64,000 nucleotides of DNA from Lucifuga dentata (GCA_014773175.1 VXCM01001341.1:55529-119528), one strand, 5' to 3'; shown: positions 35,361 to 46,838, counted from the stretch's first letter. Notes: generated by a model from the letters alone, not told the origin. A program made the numbers and translations.

Positions 35361-38300
35361 GTGAGTATCGCTGGAGTTACTGTCAAAACAGGAATTAGCC
35401 TGTTGGCTAAAGCTAACGCTAATTCTGTAAGATGACGTTAATTTCCTTCTCATTTTCAAGCTTCTTTTAGCAGGGTTTGCGTTCTACCATCGCTAACATT
35501 GTGATTCATGAACATCATAACTTTCCTTGCTATCTTTATATCGACCGTCGGGTGTTATCTCTCTTTTCTGTCGGGCTACAACTTAAAGACACAGTTGCTA
35601 ACATTACCTGATGCTACTGTAGCTTACAATGGTGCAGTGGCAAACAACAAAGCTAAATTAAACTTGTATTATTACCCACCTTTATAGTATGTAATAATTA
35701 CAATGCCACGTTTATCATAGGGAACAGTGAAAACGGGGATACAGTAGCCCCATTAGTTGTAATTACCTCGTCTGTAGCCTGCTACAGTTACATAAAAATC
35801 AATTATAATTCCACAAGGTTAAACTAGAGAAATAATTCAGTAGCCACAGTTGAATTTAAAATGACTAAATGGTGCATTTGGCTCACTACGTGAACATGAC
35901 AGAAATGATTTGTCATTACATGAGTTTCTTTCAAGCTTCTTGACTTCCTAGTTCTTTACGTTGTAAGATTTAGCATCAATTCTCTTGATAGTACAAAAAT
36001 TTCAACTTGATCCATAGAGTGGTTATCAGTGATCTCATCTGAAAGAGATACTCCACAGATTTTACACATTAAATTCAATTTATTAGTCACAGGAAGCAAT
36101 ATTGAGTAGTAGAAATCCCAAGCATTTAATGCAGCCTCAAGGGGGCACAAGCCAGTGTCCTCCTTGTGCCGGTCCCAAGCCCGAATAAATGCAGAGGGTT
36201 GTGTCAGGAAGGGCATCCGACGTAAAACCTATGCCAAAGCAAAGATGCGAATCATTCCTATGACTTCCATACCGGATCGGTCGAGGCCCGGGTTAACAAC
36301 GACCGCCATCAGCACTGTTGACCTACAGGGTGCTGGTGGAAATTGGGCTACTGTTGGTCGAAGCTGAGGTTGGAACTGCCAGGCAGGAGGCCTAGAGGAA
36401 GACCAAAGAGGAGATTTATGGATGTAGTGAAAGAGGACATGAAGTTAGTTGGTGTGAGAGAAGAGGAGGCAGAGGATAGGGTTAGATGGAAGCAGATGAT
36501 TCGCTGTGGTGACACCTGAAGGGAAAAGCCGAAAAGGAAAGAAGAAGAAGAAGAAATCCCAAGCATTTGCTGGAACTTGGATCCCTTTTGGCTTTTCAAC
36601 AGTTGGGCAGACTGTAAACAGACTTCAAACAATTTGAAGACATCACTTTGGGCTCTTGGAACTTTTGGGCATTTGTCATTTTCATTATTTTATGGTCAAA
36701 CAATTTATTGAGAAATCTATTATGAAGATAAGTGTTAGTTTCACACTTCATTCTTTAACCTGCATTTATCCTAAGACATGAGGCATCATACTGCTGAATG
36801 ATCTCCTGCTGGGTTGGACCATGATCTTCTTCACTGACATTCACCAGATCTATTACAAGTGCTGTGTATTAGGATTGTCCACCTCTTGTCTTGAGTATAA
36901 AATTCAGATTGTAAATATATAATATAAAAGTTTAACTAGATTGATGAACTATATATTATATACTGTATATGGTTCATATATAATATATATATATGGTTCA
37001 TCAGTCTAGTTAAACTTTTATTTTGTGGTATCTTCTTTGTTCCTTTAAGAGTCCTTGTGCCACTTTCATAATATATCAACCAGGAGTTCAGGTAATGTTT
37101 TGGTGCCTCTATAGAGGATTTATTAACCCAGAATGGTTAATAGTGCACTTAGTGGACAATAAAATGTGTTTATCAGCTTTTGTACTAGCACTTAGTAGAC
37201 TGTATAACATGTTTCCCTGCAGACGGAGGATATGCAGCAGCAGATAATTCGGGAGACTTTCCATTTGGTTTCTAAGAGAGACGACAATGTCTGCAACTTC
37301 TTGGAGGGAGGAAGGCAAGTAGTACTTTTGGCCATAGTTCTGGGCTTCCAATTTGAAGAATTAAGTATGTATATGTAATTCCTGGATTCTCTGATGTGTT
37401 TGTCAGTGGTCAACAGTGACCCACTTTTAGGAAAAACTATTGCAACAAGATGAGACGTGTTTAGGCCGTGATTGATTATTGCTGTTGAGTCTTTGATAGA
37501 AACATTTGCTTAATGTGACATTTAAATATGAGTTTTACTTGAATTTGGAGAATCTTAAGTTTATGTTGGCAGACATGTTGAACCAGAGCTGTAATTTGAA
37601 TTATGATGTGTTATGACATTTTGGGGGAAAAAGACCAACTGAGCCCTGAACTGCTTTTGTGGTTTTGCTGCTGTTCCCACAGACTGCTGACATTACCTGG
37701 CAAAAAAAGAAGAGCCAGTTGCAGTAGCACGATTTCAACCATTAGATGGGAGCAAACCCAGAAAAGCTGTTTAGGACTTAGTCAATGTTTTTCATTTGTT
37801 ATCAGCTCAAATTCTTAATCTAGATCCAACTGTTTATTTCAGAGCATGTATTTATTTGTTAGAACTCTTATTCTTGCTCTTTTATTTGCATGAAGCATAA
37901 AACTCAACCCAAACTTCCATTTTTTTTAATCACTTGCAGTCTCATTGGTGGCTCCGACTACAAGTTGATTTACCGGCATTATGCCACCCTCTACTTTGTC
38001 TTCTGTGTGGATTCGTCTGAGAGTGAGCTGGGCATTCTGGACCTGATCCAGGTCAGCTACTATTTCACTGGATTCAACTGTAGAGATATTTAATGTTTGG
38101 CTTCTGAAGTGAAATCACTTCTCAGTTTTCTTTATCACCCTGTTTGCTCTTGAATGGTTATTTTATACTGCATTTGATCATTTTCAGGACACAGAAATGT
38201 CAATGTGTGTGATCTAATAAGTGAACTTTATTCTACTGTAGATCTCACCATAAATGTGTCCAGATTAGACAGTCACATAAATGACTAAAGGAAATATAAA

Positions 38301-41300
38301 AAAAAAGAATGTAAATGAGGAAACCCCCTGATAATCATTGATATAGACCAGGGATGGGCAACTGGCAGCCCGCAGGCCCGATATGGCCCGCACATTTAAT
38401 TTATCAGGCCCTCAGATGACTTCAGTTAATAAAAATGAAAATTATGGAAAGTGTTTTCCTTTGTTATTACCACCACCCATCAGCAGAGGGCGCTCGGTCA
38501 TTACTGATGCTGTACTTACTACCTGTGGTCCTTTGACCGTGAGAATGAAGTTTTATTGGCTTCCATCCTCATCAAAGTTGCCCATCCCTGATATAGACCA
38601 AAGCGTTGCAGGGTTTGCATTGCATCGTGTATGCGGGTTGTATACTGTATTTTGGGCTCAAACATGCAAAATCACCGGTATGGTCCTTTAAGTATTGTTT
38701 AGCTGAATGCTGTTTATAATGCTTGTCCTGTCCCATTTTATAAACATGAGGGGGCTAGAATACTCGAAAAAACTCTAATAAATATTTCAGTAAAACACCA
38801 CTACAAAATCTGGCCTCAGACTCAGCACCTCTGATACAGTATGAACAAAAACAAACATTACATGCTTTACTGCAGTTCTGTAGGTGTAATACCTCATAAA
38901 CAGTATGAGGTATTACATACTCATAGATTGAATGTATCAGAACCTGTGATCCGTCTCCATTGTAGGTGTTTGTGGAAACGTTGGATAAATGCTTTGAAAA
39001 CGTCTGTGAACTGGATCTTATCTTCCACATGGACAAGGTGAGACAAGATTCCTGTATACTAAGAAGTTGAAATGGTTCCAACAGGCATGGTGCTAGTTTC
39101 ACTTCTCTGATTGAGAAGAAAAATAATTCCACCTACATCACCCTGAACGCTCTGGAGTAAACATTTAGTGTAATTCTTCTCCTGTGTATGCTGTCCTCCT
39201 TCAATCTAACACTCCCTTAAGAATCAGTGTTAATGCTAAAATGAAACAATAGTGGTCAAGTTCATGGAGGCTTCCTTGTCTCTTACCGGAGCTCAGCTAG
39301 AGGTGTTTCTGGAAGATAATCAGACACATATACAACCATCTTGATAAGATTTTCCCAGCAGGAAATTGATGTCGTGTGGTGCAGATGGGTTTGGCCTGAG
39401 GAATGCGCCCAAGATAAACCCTGAAAATATTTCTGCTAGAGAGAAGCCTTTTTAACGTTCCTGGCTCAACAAGACTTTTATGCCTAGCGCAGTACATGCA
39501 ACTGTAAATTGTACACAGTTGCAGTATTTGGAAGATAGTTCAATGTTTTTTGTCTTTTAACCAGACTTGTAATCTGTAAAAAGCAGCAGATTTTCAAAAT
39601 TATTGAGGAAACTCTGCTTTTCTGCACAGTGAGTCACTGCTTTTAAAGTGTTTATAGTGTCTTTTCTCATGTAGCTCATGTAGCTATTACTGATGTAGTC
39701 TAGTTTTTGTTTTCTCAGACATACAATTCATCTAAATTTTAAAGCAACACCATGAAAGAAAAAAATTAGTTTTAACCTCTTAAAATACCAAGTACAGCCA
39801 ATGTTCCTGTCAGCTACAGGAAAGTCTTGTTTCCTGTAGTTGACAGAAAAATTTTCTGTCCATATGAAATATGAAGCACCAGAGAAAGCTGAACTCAATT
39901 TTACATCTTCCGCCTCTCTCATCCCTTTCAGCCTTTCAGTGGCATAAAGAAACAGATGAGCCAGACTGTGAAACATATCAGGATTTCTGAGTTTGTTACA
40001 TCTGGCTACCATTTGAAGCCACCTGCGAGAGGAGTTGCGTTTTTAAGGTCTTTGATTAAACTACATGTGTATGGCTTGGAGCTAATCAAGGTTTTGGTCT
40101 GGTTATATTATATATTAACCACTGCGTTGTGCTCTGTCTGCAGGTCCATTATATATTGCAAGAAGTGGTGATGGGAGGCATGGTGCTGGAGACCAACATG
40201 AATGAAATAGTAGCCCAGGTCGAAGTGCAGAACCGCATGGAAAAGTCTGAGGTAAGACCCAAATGTACACTTTTAAGGAATGACAGTAAATGTTAATGTT
40301 AAATTTCCACCAGGCTGTCAGCTCAAATAAAATACCACGTCCCACACAGTTGAGCCTCTCGTTTAATGTTAAGCTGTATGGTTTGCTTTCCAGTCAAGTT
40401 CTCACTTTGAGTGAAATTAGTGGCCCAGCAGAAACTGTCACTGTATCGCATCCAAACCTCTTGTCAATGGTTCAGCCGCAGCAGCAGAGAGAAAATCAGA
40501 AATGGCACCTGGGAACACTTTGCCTATTTATGATGAGTGGAAAGAAAGAAGACGCCACGCAGATTCAAGACAGGAGGGGGAAGAATATGACCAACTTTGA
40601 AAGGCGTACACACATCACCCTGACAATTCTGCAGCCATGAGTTCAATTAGTTCAGTTTCAAAAATGAGGAGGAAAAATAATCAGATAGAGAGAGAGAGAG
40701 AGAGAGAGAGGATAATGGGACAATAACATGACACAAAATTATGTTTGTGATTGAGTTTTAAAGGACCAACCACCCATTTTGCAGTTTGAGCCTAATATAT
40801 TCAGTTTTCATACACGTAACATTACTGACAATCATTTCCCAAAACATACTACTGGAGCAGTGAATTAAAAATGTTTTTCCTANATTACTGACAATCATTT
40901 CCCAAAACATACTACTGGAGCAGTGAATTAAAAATGTTTTTCCTACCTTTCAGACAACCATTGGTTTCAGTTCATTAAAAATCAACTTGTTGATACTTGA
41001 AACATTCTTGGGATAGGTAATCCATCATCACCAACAAGATNAAAATCAACTTGTTGATACTTGAAACATTCTTGGGATAGGTAATCCATCATCACCAACA
41101 AGATGGGCATTCAGGTTTTTTTTTAGAAGTTATGTAATTTTAGCATTTAAACAATAAAAAGTGTGGAGTGAATGTATGTCTTCACCAGGGAATATAGTCC
41201 CAAAAGAAGACCTGCATTTAGCAAAAAATTTGAACCTGTGACTTCATGAGGCTGTGTAACTATTAGCAGGCGAATCATCGATTTTTAAGGTGGGTGTATC

Positions 41301-42983
41301 GCTTGAATATTTGATTCTGAAAGATTAAGAGATTTTGCAAAATATCAGGAAAACTGAAATATGGTTTTATCCTTTGGGAAATGATTGTCAGTAACCTTAT
41401 ATGTATGAAAATTGAATATATTAGGCTCAAAAATGCAAAATGGGTGGTATGGTCCTTTAAGTAAAATTAAAGCACGACAAGTGGACAGAATTTTACCTAA
41501 AATGGAAACAAACTGTCATTGAAAGTTTTAGACTAAAATTAAAACTAACAGTAATGCATTATGTGATGCCTAAACTCTGATAAAATGAAATTTTAAAAAG
41601 TCAAAGACTTAAGTCCCTGCCAAAATTAAAACTGCTCAAGACGGGTAATTAATCACATTAAACACGCCGCCTTTATGTAAGAATCATGCTTTCCCTTTGT
41701 TATTTGGAAATGTTTTGAGTCAGGACTGCTTTCAAACATGCGAGATTTGAGAAATGGCAGCCACAAGTCCTTAGCAATGCTTTGTGGCATAACATGTTTA
41801 TTAAACCCTGAAAACAAACAGAAGGAATATTGTAAAAGCAAAAAATGAAAGTTATTTCTTACATAAAATAGTCGCAGTTCAGCAGCCAAATAATAACAGG
41901 GAAGAGTTTTTATAAGTTTAACTACTGTATTATAGCATGACAATTACATAACTGGCAAAATATTTAGGCAACATGATATACAATCAGTACAGTTGCATGC
42001 ACAATAAAACCTTAATTATGGTCTGACTAAGGCAATAAATCTATGTTTTTGAAAACACCTTAATTAGATTGAAATCAATGTCGGCTTACTCTGAGTAACA
42101 GACCAGATTTTGCGATGGTAAATCAATCTATTTGAGCATGTAAATGACCCTTTGTCTCATAATCAGAGGAAGTGACCTCTGCGTGCATTGTACATGCCCT
42201 CACACCCATGTCCAGCGAATGATGGAACCCTATATTTCTGTCAATATATACATCTCAAATTTGTTGCTTTAATTACAGTACAGATGAAAATCTGAACATA
42301 GTCTGCAAGTTTTAAATAGATTTTCATATTGTAGAAAACTTATTTTAGATGACATTAACTATAGCCAGTGGTATAAAAATTACACGTTGGAGGCTATGGT
42401 TTCAGAAAACATATACTTTGGAATATGAACGGCAGGAACATGTATGATGCATAATATGTTGTAACAGGGTTAAAACATATAAAAATGGTTCTGAAGTGTT
42501 TCTCGCTTCATCACCACAGTGACAAACGACAATAATCTAGAATTATTATATTACTGCTGGATATTATTTAAATAATAAGACTCCAAATGATGGATCACCA
42601 CTTCCACTATTTTCGTCAGCTATCTAGTCACTTAGATTAGGCTTTATGACCACATGACTAAAAACAATAATTTCTATACGGTACCTTTGTAATAGATCAA
42701 CTGAAAATCCACAGCCATAATAACCTGGAGTTTGTTTCGCAGTTTGTTGTCTTGACCTGTATGATTTTTATCACCCTGCACAACTTTCCTTTATTTGTGA
42801 TCTAATGTACGACTCCCCCCCCCCCCCCCCNCCCATTTTGTTGCTGTGCTGGGACAGGGAGGTTTGTCAGCAGCTCCCGCACGCGCTGTCTCCGCCGTGA
42901 AGAACATGAACCTCCCTGAGATTCCCCGCAACATCAACATCGGAGACATTAATATCAAAGTGCCGAGCCTCTCCCCATTCTGA
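35292..42983 (+). CDS. ap3s2: ap3s2, AP-3 adaptor complex subunit sigma-2, complete gene
   Basis: Small sigma subunit of the heterotetrameric AP-3 clathrin-adaptor-like complex, which sorts cargo from endosomes/TGN to lysosomes and lysosome-related organelles; cytosolic, membrane-recruited. Six coding exons: 35292-35360, 37223-37314, 37940-38051, 38966-39037, 40144-40251, 42858-42983 (TGA). They join to 192 residues, close to the roughly 193 of mammalian AP3S2, with all phases consistent. The N terminus MIKAILIFNNHGKPRL begins the longin-like clathrin adaptor small-chain domain. AP3S2 is chosen over AP3S1 because of GGSDYKLIYRHYA, FHMDKVHYILQEVVMGG and GGLSAAPARAVSAV; AP3S1 has GGSDNK, FHVDKVHNIL and GLAGAPAR at these places. 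It is divergent from igf1r. Its second intron uses a GC donor. Introns hold an RTE retroposon, a hAT element and a TTAA element. Confidence 0.96.
36111..36568 (+). mobile_element. RTE-type LINE 3' fragment with 17-bp target duplication
   Basis: Element 36128-36551 in ap3s2 intron 1, flanked by AGAAATCCCAAGCATTT at 36111-36127 and 36552-36568. It ends GATTCGCTGTGGTGACACC, GAAGGGAAAAGCCGAAA and an (AAG)n tail, the known 3' end of fish RTE elements. It is truncated at the 5' side. The long exact duplication is what target-primed reverse transcription leaves. Confidence 0.8.
36922..37022. repeat. AT-rich inverted repeat
   Basis: ATAAAAGTTTAACTAGATTG and its near-exact complement (CAGTCTAGTTAAACTTTTAT) bracket a TATA-rich loop, in ap3s2 intron 1. 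Confidence 0.75.
37223..37314 (+). CDS. ap3s2: ap3s2 coding exon 2
   Basis: The exon is 92 nt, preceded by ccctgcag. It encodes TEDMQQQIIRETFHL through CNFLEGG and ends AAG before GCAAGT, in phase 2. The split serine codon (AG + T of exon 3) restores the family sequence GGSLIGGSDYK, which fixes this GC donor. Confidence 0.94.
37315..37320 (+). promoter_or_regulatory. ap3s2: Non-canonical GC splice donor of ap3s2 intron 2
   Basis: The junction reads AAG|GCAAGT, the strong-consensus form of the minor GC-AG intron class. The nearest GT, five bases further on, would shift the frame relative to the well-conserved exon 3 start. Intron 2 is 625 bp and ends at ttgcag (37939). Confidence 0.85.
37940..38051 (+). 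CDS. ap3s2: ap3s2 coding exon 3
   Basis: The exon is 112 nt. It encodes the most conserved part of the sigma fold, LIGGSDYKLIYRHYATLYF then VFCVDSSESELGILDLIQ, ending at CAG|GTCAGC in phase 0. Confidence 0.96.
38341..38598. mobile_element. hAT-type MITE with 8-bp target duplication
   Basis: Element 38349-38590 (242 bp) has perfect 15-bp inverted ends CAGGGATGGGCAACT / AGTTGCCCATCCCTG and identical 8-bp flanks ATATAGAC. It lies in ap3s2 intron 3. Eight-base duplications and CAGGG ends identify the hAT superfamily. Confidence 0.88.
38650..38691 (+). mobile_element. T2-family terminal fragment
   Basis: GGGCTCAAACATGCAAAATC then ACCGGTATGGTCCTTTAA matches the right inverted end of the T2 elements. 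The rest of the element is absent. Confidence 0.5.
38966..39037 (+). CDS. ap3s2: ap3s2 coding exon 4
   Basis: The exon is 72 nt, flanked by ccattgtag and AAG|GTGAGA. It encodes VFVETLDKCFENVCELDL and IFHMDK. Both ends are in phase 0. Confidence 0.96.
40144..40251 (+). CDS. ap3s2: ap3s2 coding exon 5
   Basis: The exon is 108 nt, flanked by ctgcag and GAG|GTAAGA. It encodes VHYILQEVVMGGMVLETN, MNEIVAQ and a divergent EVQNRMEKSE end. Both ends are in phase 0. Confidence 0.96.
40685..40711 (+). repeat. (AG)n microsatellite
   Basis: About 13 AG units in ap3s2 intron 5. Confidence 0.8.
40762..41456 (-). mobile_element. TTAA-flanked MITE, family T1, copy h
   Basis: AGGACCAACCACCC start after TTAA (40758-40761), GGTATGGTCCT end before TTAA (41457-41460), in ap3s2 intron 5. 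Two Ns (40883, 41041) each sit between exact direct duplications, inflating the length. Confidence 0.85.
41975..42230. repeat. Dispersed repeat related to 6820-7110
   Basis: Shares ACCTTAATTAGATTGAAATC and neighbouring blocks with the copy at 6820. In ap3s2 intron 5. Confidence 0.45.
42858..42983 (+). CDS. ap3s2: ap3s2 coding exon 6 and stop
   Basis: It follows a gggacag acceptor 20-odd bases after a poly-C run that contains an N (42831). It encodes GGLSAAPARAVSAVKN, MNLPEIPRNINIGDINIK and VPSLSPF, then TGA. Confidence 0.95.
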   Translation, partial: GGLSAAPARAVSAVKNMNLPEIPRNINIGDINIKVPSLSPF

Positions 42984-43304
42984 GCCAAAAAGAAGGAGGG
43001 GAAGACAGAGAGAGGCATCCTAGCTGAGCTCCATGTGGCTGATGTTCTATTGACGGCTCCATTTCCCTGCTGCTTCCCTCCACCCAGCTCTGATATTTAT
43101 ACGAAACTGTTTTATATGTGTACTAAAGAACCACAGCAGCTTTTTTCTCCCCGATGGTTTCACATGCATGGGAGATGAGCTTTGCATTATATTTGAGTTC
43201 TGCTGTATGAAAGTTGCAGATAACTCCAGTTTTGAGATTTGCACAATATTGTAAAGTCTGATTCTACGAAGCATTAAGAGTAATAATATCTTTATATTTT
43301 CTGC

Positions 43305-43351
<47 letters not shown>

Positions 43352-43975
43352 ACCATATATATATATATATATATATTTTTTTTTTCCATTTCAGCAGATA
43401 ATTGTCTCTGGAAAGTTAAGTGTGTTGCTCTAATGTTGTTTTCCTGCCTAATTCTTGAAAATATTCTCCTGATTTCACCGAGTTCCCAGAAATATGATCC
43501 CTGGCTTCTATATTGGGCTGTTCCATTCTCGAGCACATTCTAAATCTTTTGCTGTAAGCTTCTGTTCTCACAGTCTGGGATTAGACTCTGTATGTTTCTG
43601 CTTTACTTTTTTCCCTTAGTTTTGTAAATATCAGATTTTGTGTTTAGACCGTATTTGTGAATTGTGAATGCAGTTAATCTCCTGGGTGTGTATTATGCAC
43701 AGTTAGTACAAAAAATGTAAATGCTTTTTAGTTCCACCCAAGTTTTAATGTTTTGTTATAGGCTCTTGCCAGCATCTGCTCAGAAGAGCAGTCTAACCTT
43801 TTTGGATCTTTAAATGTATTTGTGTCTGTATTGTATTTAGTGGTCAGAGGACACATTCACACTGTCATCAGAGCCACACTCTATTGGTAGTTTTTCCTAG
43901 AAATCCTCTCAATGAGGAAACATGTCTTTGTCAGACATTCCCTGCCAGTGTAAAATAAATTAACTCGCTGATTCT
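42984..43975 (+). other. ap3s2: ap3s2 3'UTR (estimated)
   Basis: Non-coding sequence after the TGA includes a (CT)n tract (about 43310-43347) followed by a (TA)n tract (about 43356-43375). An AATAAA polyadenylation signal lies at 43954-43959, the most likely 3' end in range. The true cleavage site is not visible from sequence. Confidence 0.55.
43954..43959 (+). terminator. Candidate polyadenylation signal AATAAA of ap3s2
   Basis: A canonical AATAAA hexamer lies 970 bp past the ap3s2 stop codon, just before a solo LTR insertion that starts at 43995. Confidence 0.5.
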
Positions 43976-43989
43976 CGTGTGGTTTGACC

Positions 43990-44452
43990 GTGCTTGTCAT
44001 GATCTGTTCTTTGGTCACTTCCTGTTTTATTTTGTAGTCTTGGTTTTTTGCTGTCTAATTTGCTTTACTTCCGGTTTTTGTTTAGTTTCCCTCCAGTTTT
44101 CTCCATCACCTGTGTTCTATCAGTTAATCACGTCTTCAGTATTTATACTACCCTGGGTTCCTTTGTTTTTTGCCAGATTGTCTTGTTTGCTGGTTTGCTC
44201 GTCCTGCTTGCTTGTTTGCCTGGTTAGCTTGTTTCTTGTCTCCTGGTTTTCCTGTCTTTATGTTTGTTGGTTTGTTTCTTTTATTTTTTTTTGCTGCCTG
44301 CCTTGTGGATTATCTGCCTGATTCCTGTAAGCTCATCCTGCCTCACTATCAGTAGTATTCTTGCCTGGACTTCAATTAAAGACTGTTTCTTCCTCATACA
44401 CTGCCTGAGCCTGCATTTGAGTCCTCCTCCGGAACCCACCCGTGACAGTGCT
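43990..44452 (+). mobile_element. Solo LTR with 5-bp target duplication
   Basis: Positions 43995-44447 start TGTCATGATCTG and end CCGTGACA (TG...CA), with GTGCT on both sides (43990-43994, 44448-44452). Inside are a TATA-like ATTTATACTACC and an ATTAAAG signal-like motif. No internal retroviral genes are present, so it is a recombined solo LTR, most like fish Gypsy-type LTRs (superfamily inferred). Confidence 0.75.
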
Positions 44453-44945
44453 TTGATGCACACTAGCTCCTCCACAGCAATCTGGAATATTTCTTTGTAG
44501 TGATGTATCAGCGGGTAAGCCGAGAAGAGTACCAGGCTGTGGTCTACCAGCATCATGTGAAGCTGCCAACAAACTCATCCGTACATCTGCACCACCGAGG
44601 ATCTTCTGCATTTGTTCCTCCTCTTCAGTCCCTGAGCTCAACCACAATGAGTTCACAGTGTTGTTGATACAGGCGCATTCTTTCAACCCCCCTCCCTTGA
44701 ATTCAGGGAAGCTTTCTGTGGATGTGGAGGGATTTACCCCCTCCCAACATCTCTCCTACAGGAAAAACCTGTGGAAGCTCTCACCACCTCCCTCCTTCGT
44801 CCTCACAGATGCAGACAGACTGTTTCACATCAACCAAGATCATTCCAGCTCAACCGCTGCGCCTCATGCAGCCTTAAATCAGGGTTTGCAGCAGACGACC
44901 AGCTCCAAAGAGTTTGGTATGTACCATTTTCCTCGTCTGACTTTT
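44453..44945 (+). other. Unassigned exon-like stretch downstream of ap3s2
   Basis: Relatively GC-balanced sequence with two adjacent open frames. The first (about 44463-44658) reads ...MYQRVSREEYQAVVYQ... to a TGA. The second (44658-44951), in another frame, includes HLSYRKNLWKLSPPPSF and is followed by a GTATGT-like donor at 44923. It could be an old pseudogene, an exon of an unrecognised gene, or ap3s2 3' sequence beyond the LTR. No family recognised. Confidence 0.25.
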
Positions 44946-45440
44946 AGTTAAGCCACTATGCAACATGCAAACAAATTGGTTAATTCTGCAGGTCCAAAGG
45001 GTGAAAAATGTCTTTTTATATAATTAAGTTTGTTTTTACATTTATAAGAGATAAGTGTGTGTTATGACATATGTTTGTACACATCTGATGGTTTATGGGT
45101 TGGTGGTGGAGCAGTGATGGATAAAGTACCCAAAAGCTGTACTTGAGTAAAATTCACTCATAAGGAAAAGTAATACAGTAAAAGTCATTAAGGAGCTGTT
45201 GTTAATTTTACTTAGGTATCAAACGTATTGTTTTGATATACTTAAGTATGGACAGTAAACGTAAATTTGTTTTGCACTGATTGCAAAATGAAATTCAGCC
45301 CTGGTTATGAGGTAACTTAGCATTACTATTAATTACAATTAACTGAACTGAACATCAAATTATTAACCGGCGATATTTAACAACCGAAATGTGACATAAA
45401 TTAAATCATCTCTACATCAAGTTCCATCGTAGTCTGTAGT
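44946..45440. other. Intergenic, no gene
   Basis: AT-rich; nothing recognised. Confidence 0.4.
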
Positions 45441-46340
45441 GGGGAAAAAAAGGAACAGTTTTTAATTTCTCTGTAAAAAGCCGTCTTCTCCTGCGGGACT
45501 ACATTCCCTGGCGGAGTCATAAATTGTCTTCCGTGCAGCTCATGTTGGTCCAATTAAATGCAGTTACTTTCACAAAATCTGAAATAGATATGGTGTTTGC
45601 TGTGATGGATTACTTTTTTCAAGTCTCTACAAGTTGGTTTTAATAGCGTACTACAATATACTGAAATCAGTGGCAGCCTGAAAGGAAGGAAAAAACAAGT
45701 CTTATGTTTACCGCTCCTGTATATTTTGGAAAATTGTGGCCAGTAAACTTAAAGGACCATACCAACTATTTTGCATGTTTGAGCTAATATACTCAAATTT
45801 CATACACATAAGGTTACTGACAATCATTTCCCAAAGGATAAAGCCGTATTTCAGCTTTTCTGATATCTTAATCTTTCAAAATCAAATATTAAGCAATACA
45901 CCCACCTTAAAAATCCATGTTTTGCCTGCATTATGAAGTCACAGTTGTTAAAATATTTTGACAAATGCTTCTTTTGGGACTATATATTCCCCAGTGGAGA
46001 CATACTCTGCGCTTTTTATTGCTTAAACGCTAGAAATACAAAATTTCTAAAAACAATAAAAATAAAAAACTGAATACATGTGTTGTTGGCGATGACGGTT
46101 TACCTATCCCAAGAATGTTTAAGTATCAACAAGTTGATTTTAATAGCGTACCAGAATCAGTGGCAGTCTGGAAAGTAGGGAAGACATTTTTAATTCACCA
46201 TTCCAGTAGTATGCTTTGGGAAATGATTGTCAGTACATGTGTGAAAATTGAATATATTAGGCTCAAACATGGAAAATGGGTCGTATGGTCCTTTAACATG
46301 TATTTGTCTCAAACAGGCAAAGCCTTTAACTTCTGTAGCA
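45441..46340 (-). mobile_element. T2-family remnant split by a T1 insertion
   Basis: T2 internal sequence (TCTCTGTAAAAAGCCGTCTT, GGGACTACATTCCCTGGCGG) runs to CAGTAAAC, is interrupted by T1 copy i, and resumes CATGTATTT..CTCAAACAGGCAAAGC after it. T2 left end missing. Confidence 0.55.
45753..46292 (+). mobile_element. TTAA-flanked MITE, family T1, copy i
   Basis: AGGACCATACCAACT start after TTAA (45749-45752), CGTATGGTCCT end before TTAA (46293-46296). Inserted in a T2 remnant. Confidence 0.85.
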
Positions 46341-46838
46341 AATAATATTTTACTTCACTACACCACTGGAATCGAACTACTGACCCTCAGAATATTTGTG
46401 CATGTCCTGCCTCCAGTGGTATGTGAAATTGGTCTTGTGAAGAGTTTGTTGCTTTACTGAGTAGAAAATAATTCACTCTGTCCTTGAGTCCCAGTTTGAT
46501 CATTAGGACTTCTTGGCTCTGTTTGAGATTTATTGGTTATCTGTCGACATCCTGCATGGGCTGTAAGAAATGTAAACTCTGCAGCTCCCACATCTGGCTA
46601 CAGTTTATCTTGCAGTGTGGACAGACAGGGTGAAGCTGGTAATAGGTAACACATGGAATTTACAGCAGAGGTCACAGGATCACATGCAGGTACAATGATA
46701 AAACAAAAGTAAAGGTGTGTATAAGTTAAAAGGTGTTTTATGTTCACATTAAAGATAATATTGCTTGCCAACAGACAATCTGGTAGAAACAGCAAAGAAC
46801 AAAGCGCAAAAAGAAGAGCTAGAGTAAAAGATATATGT

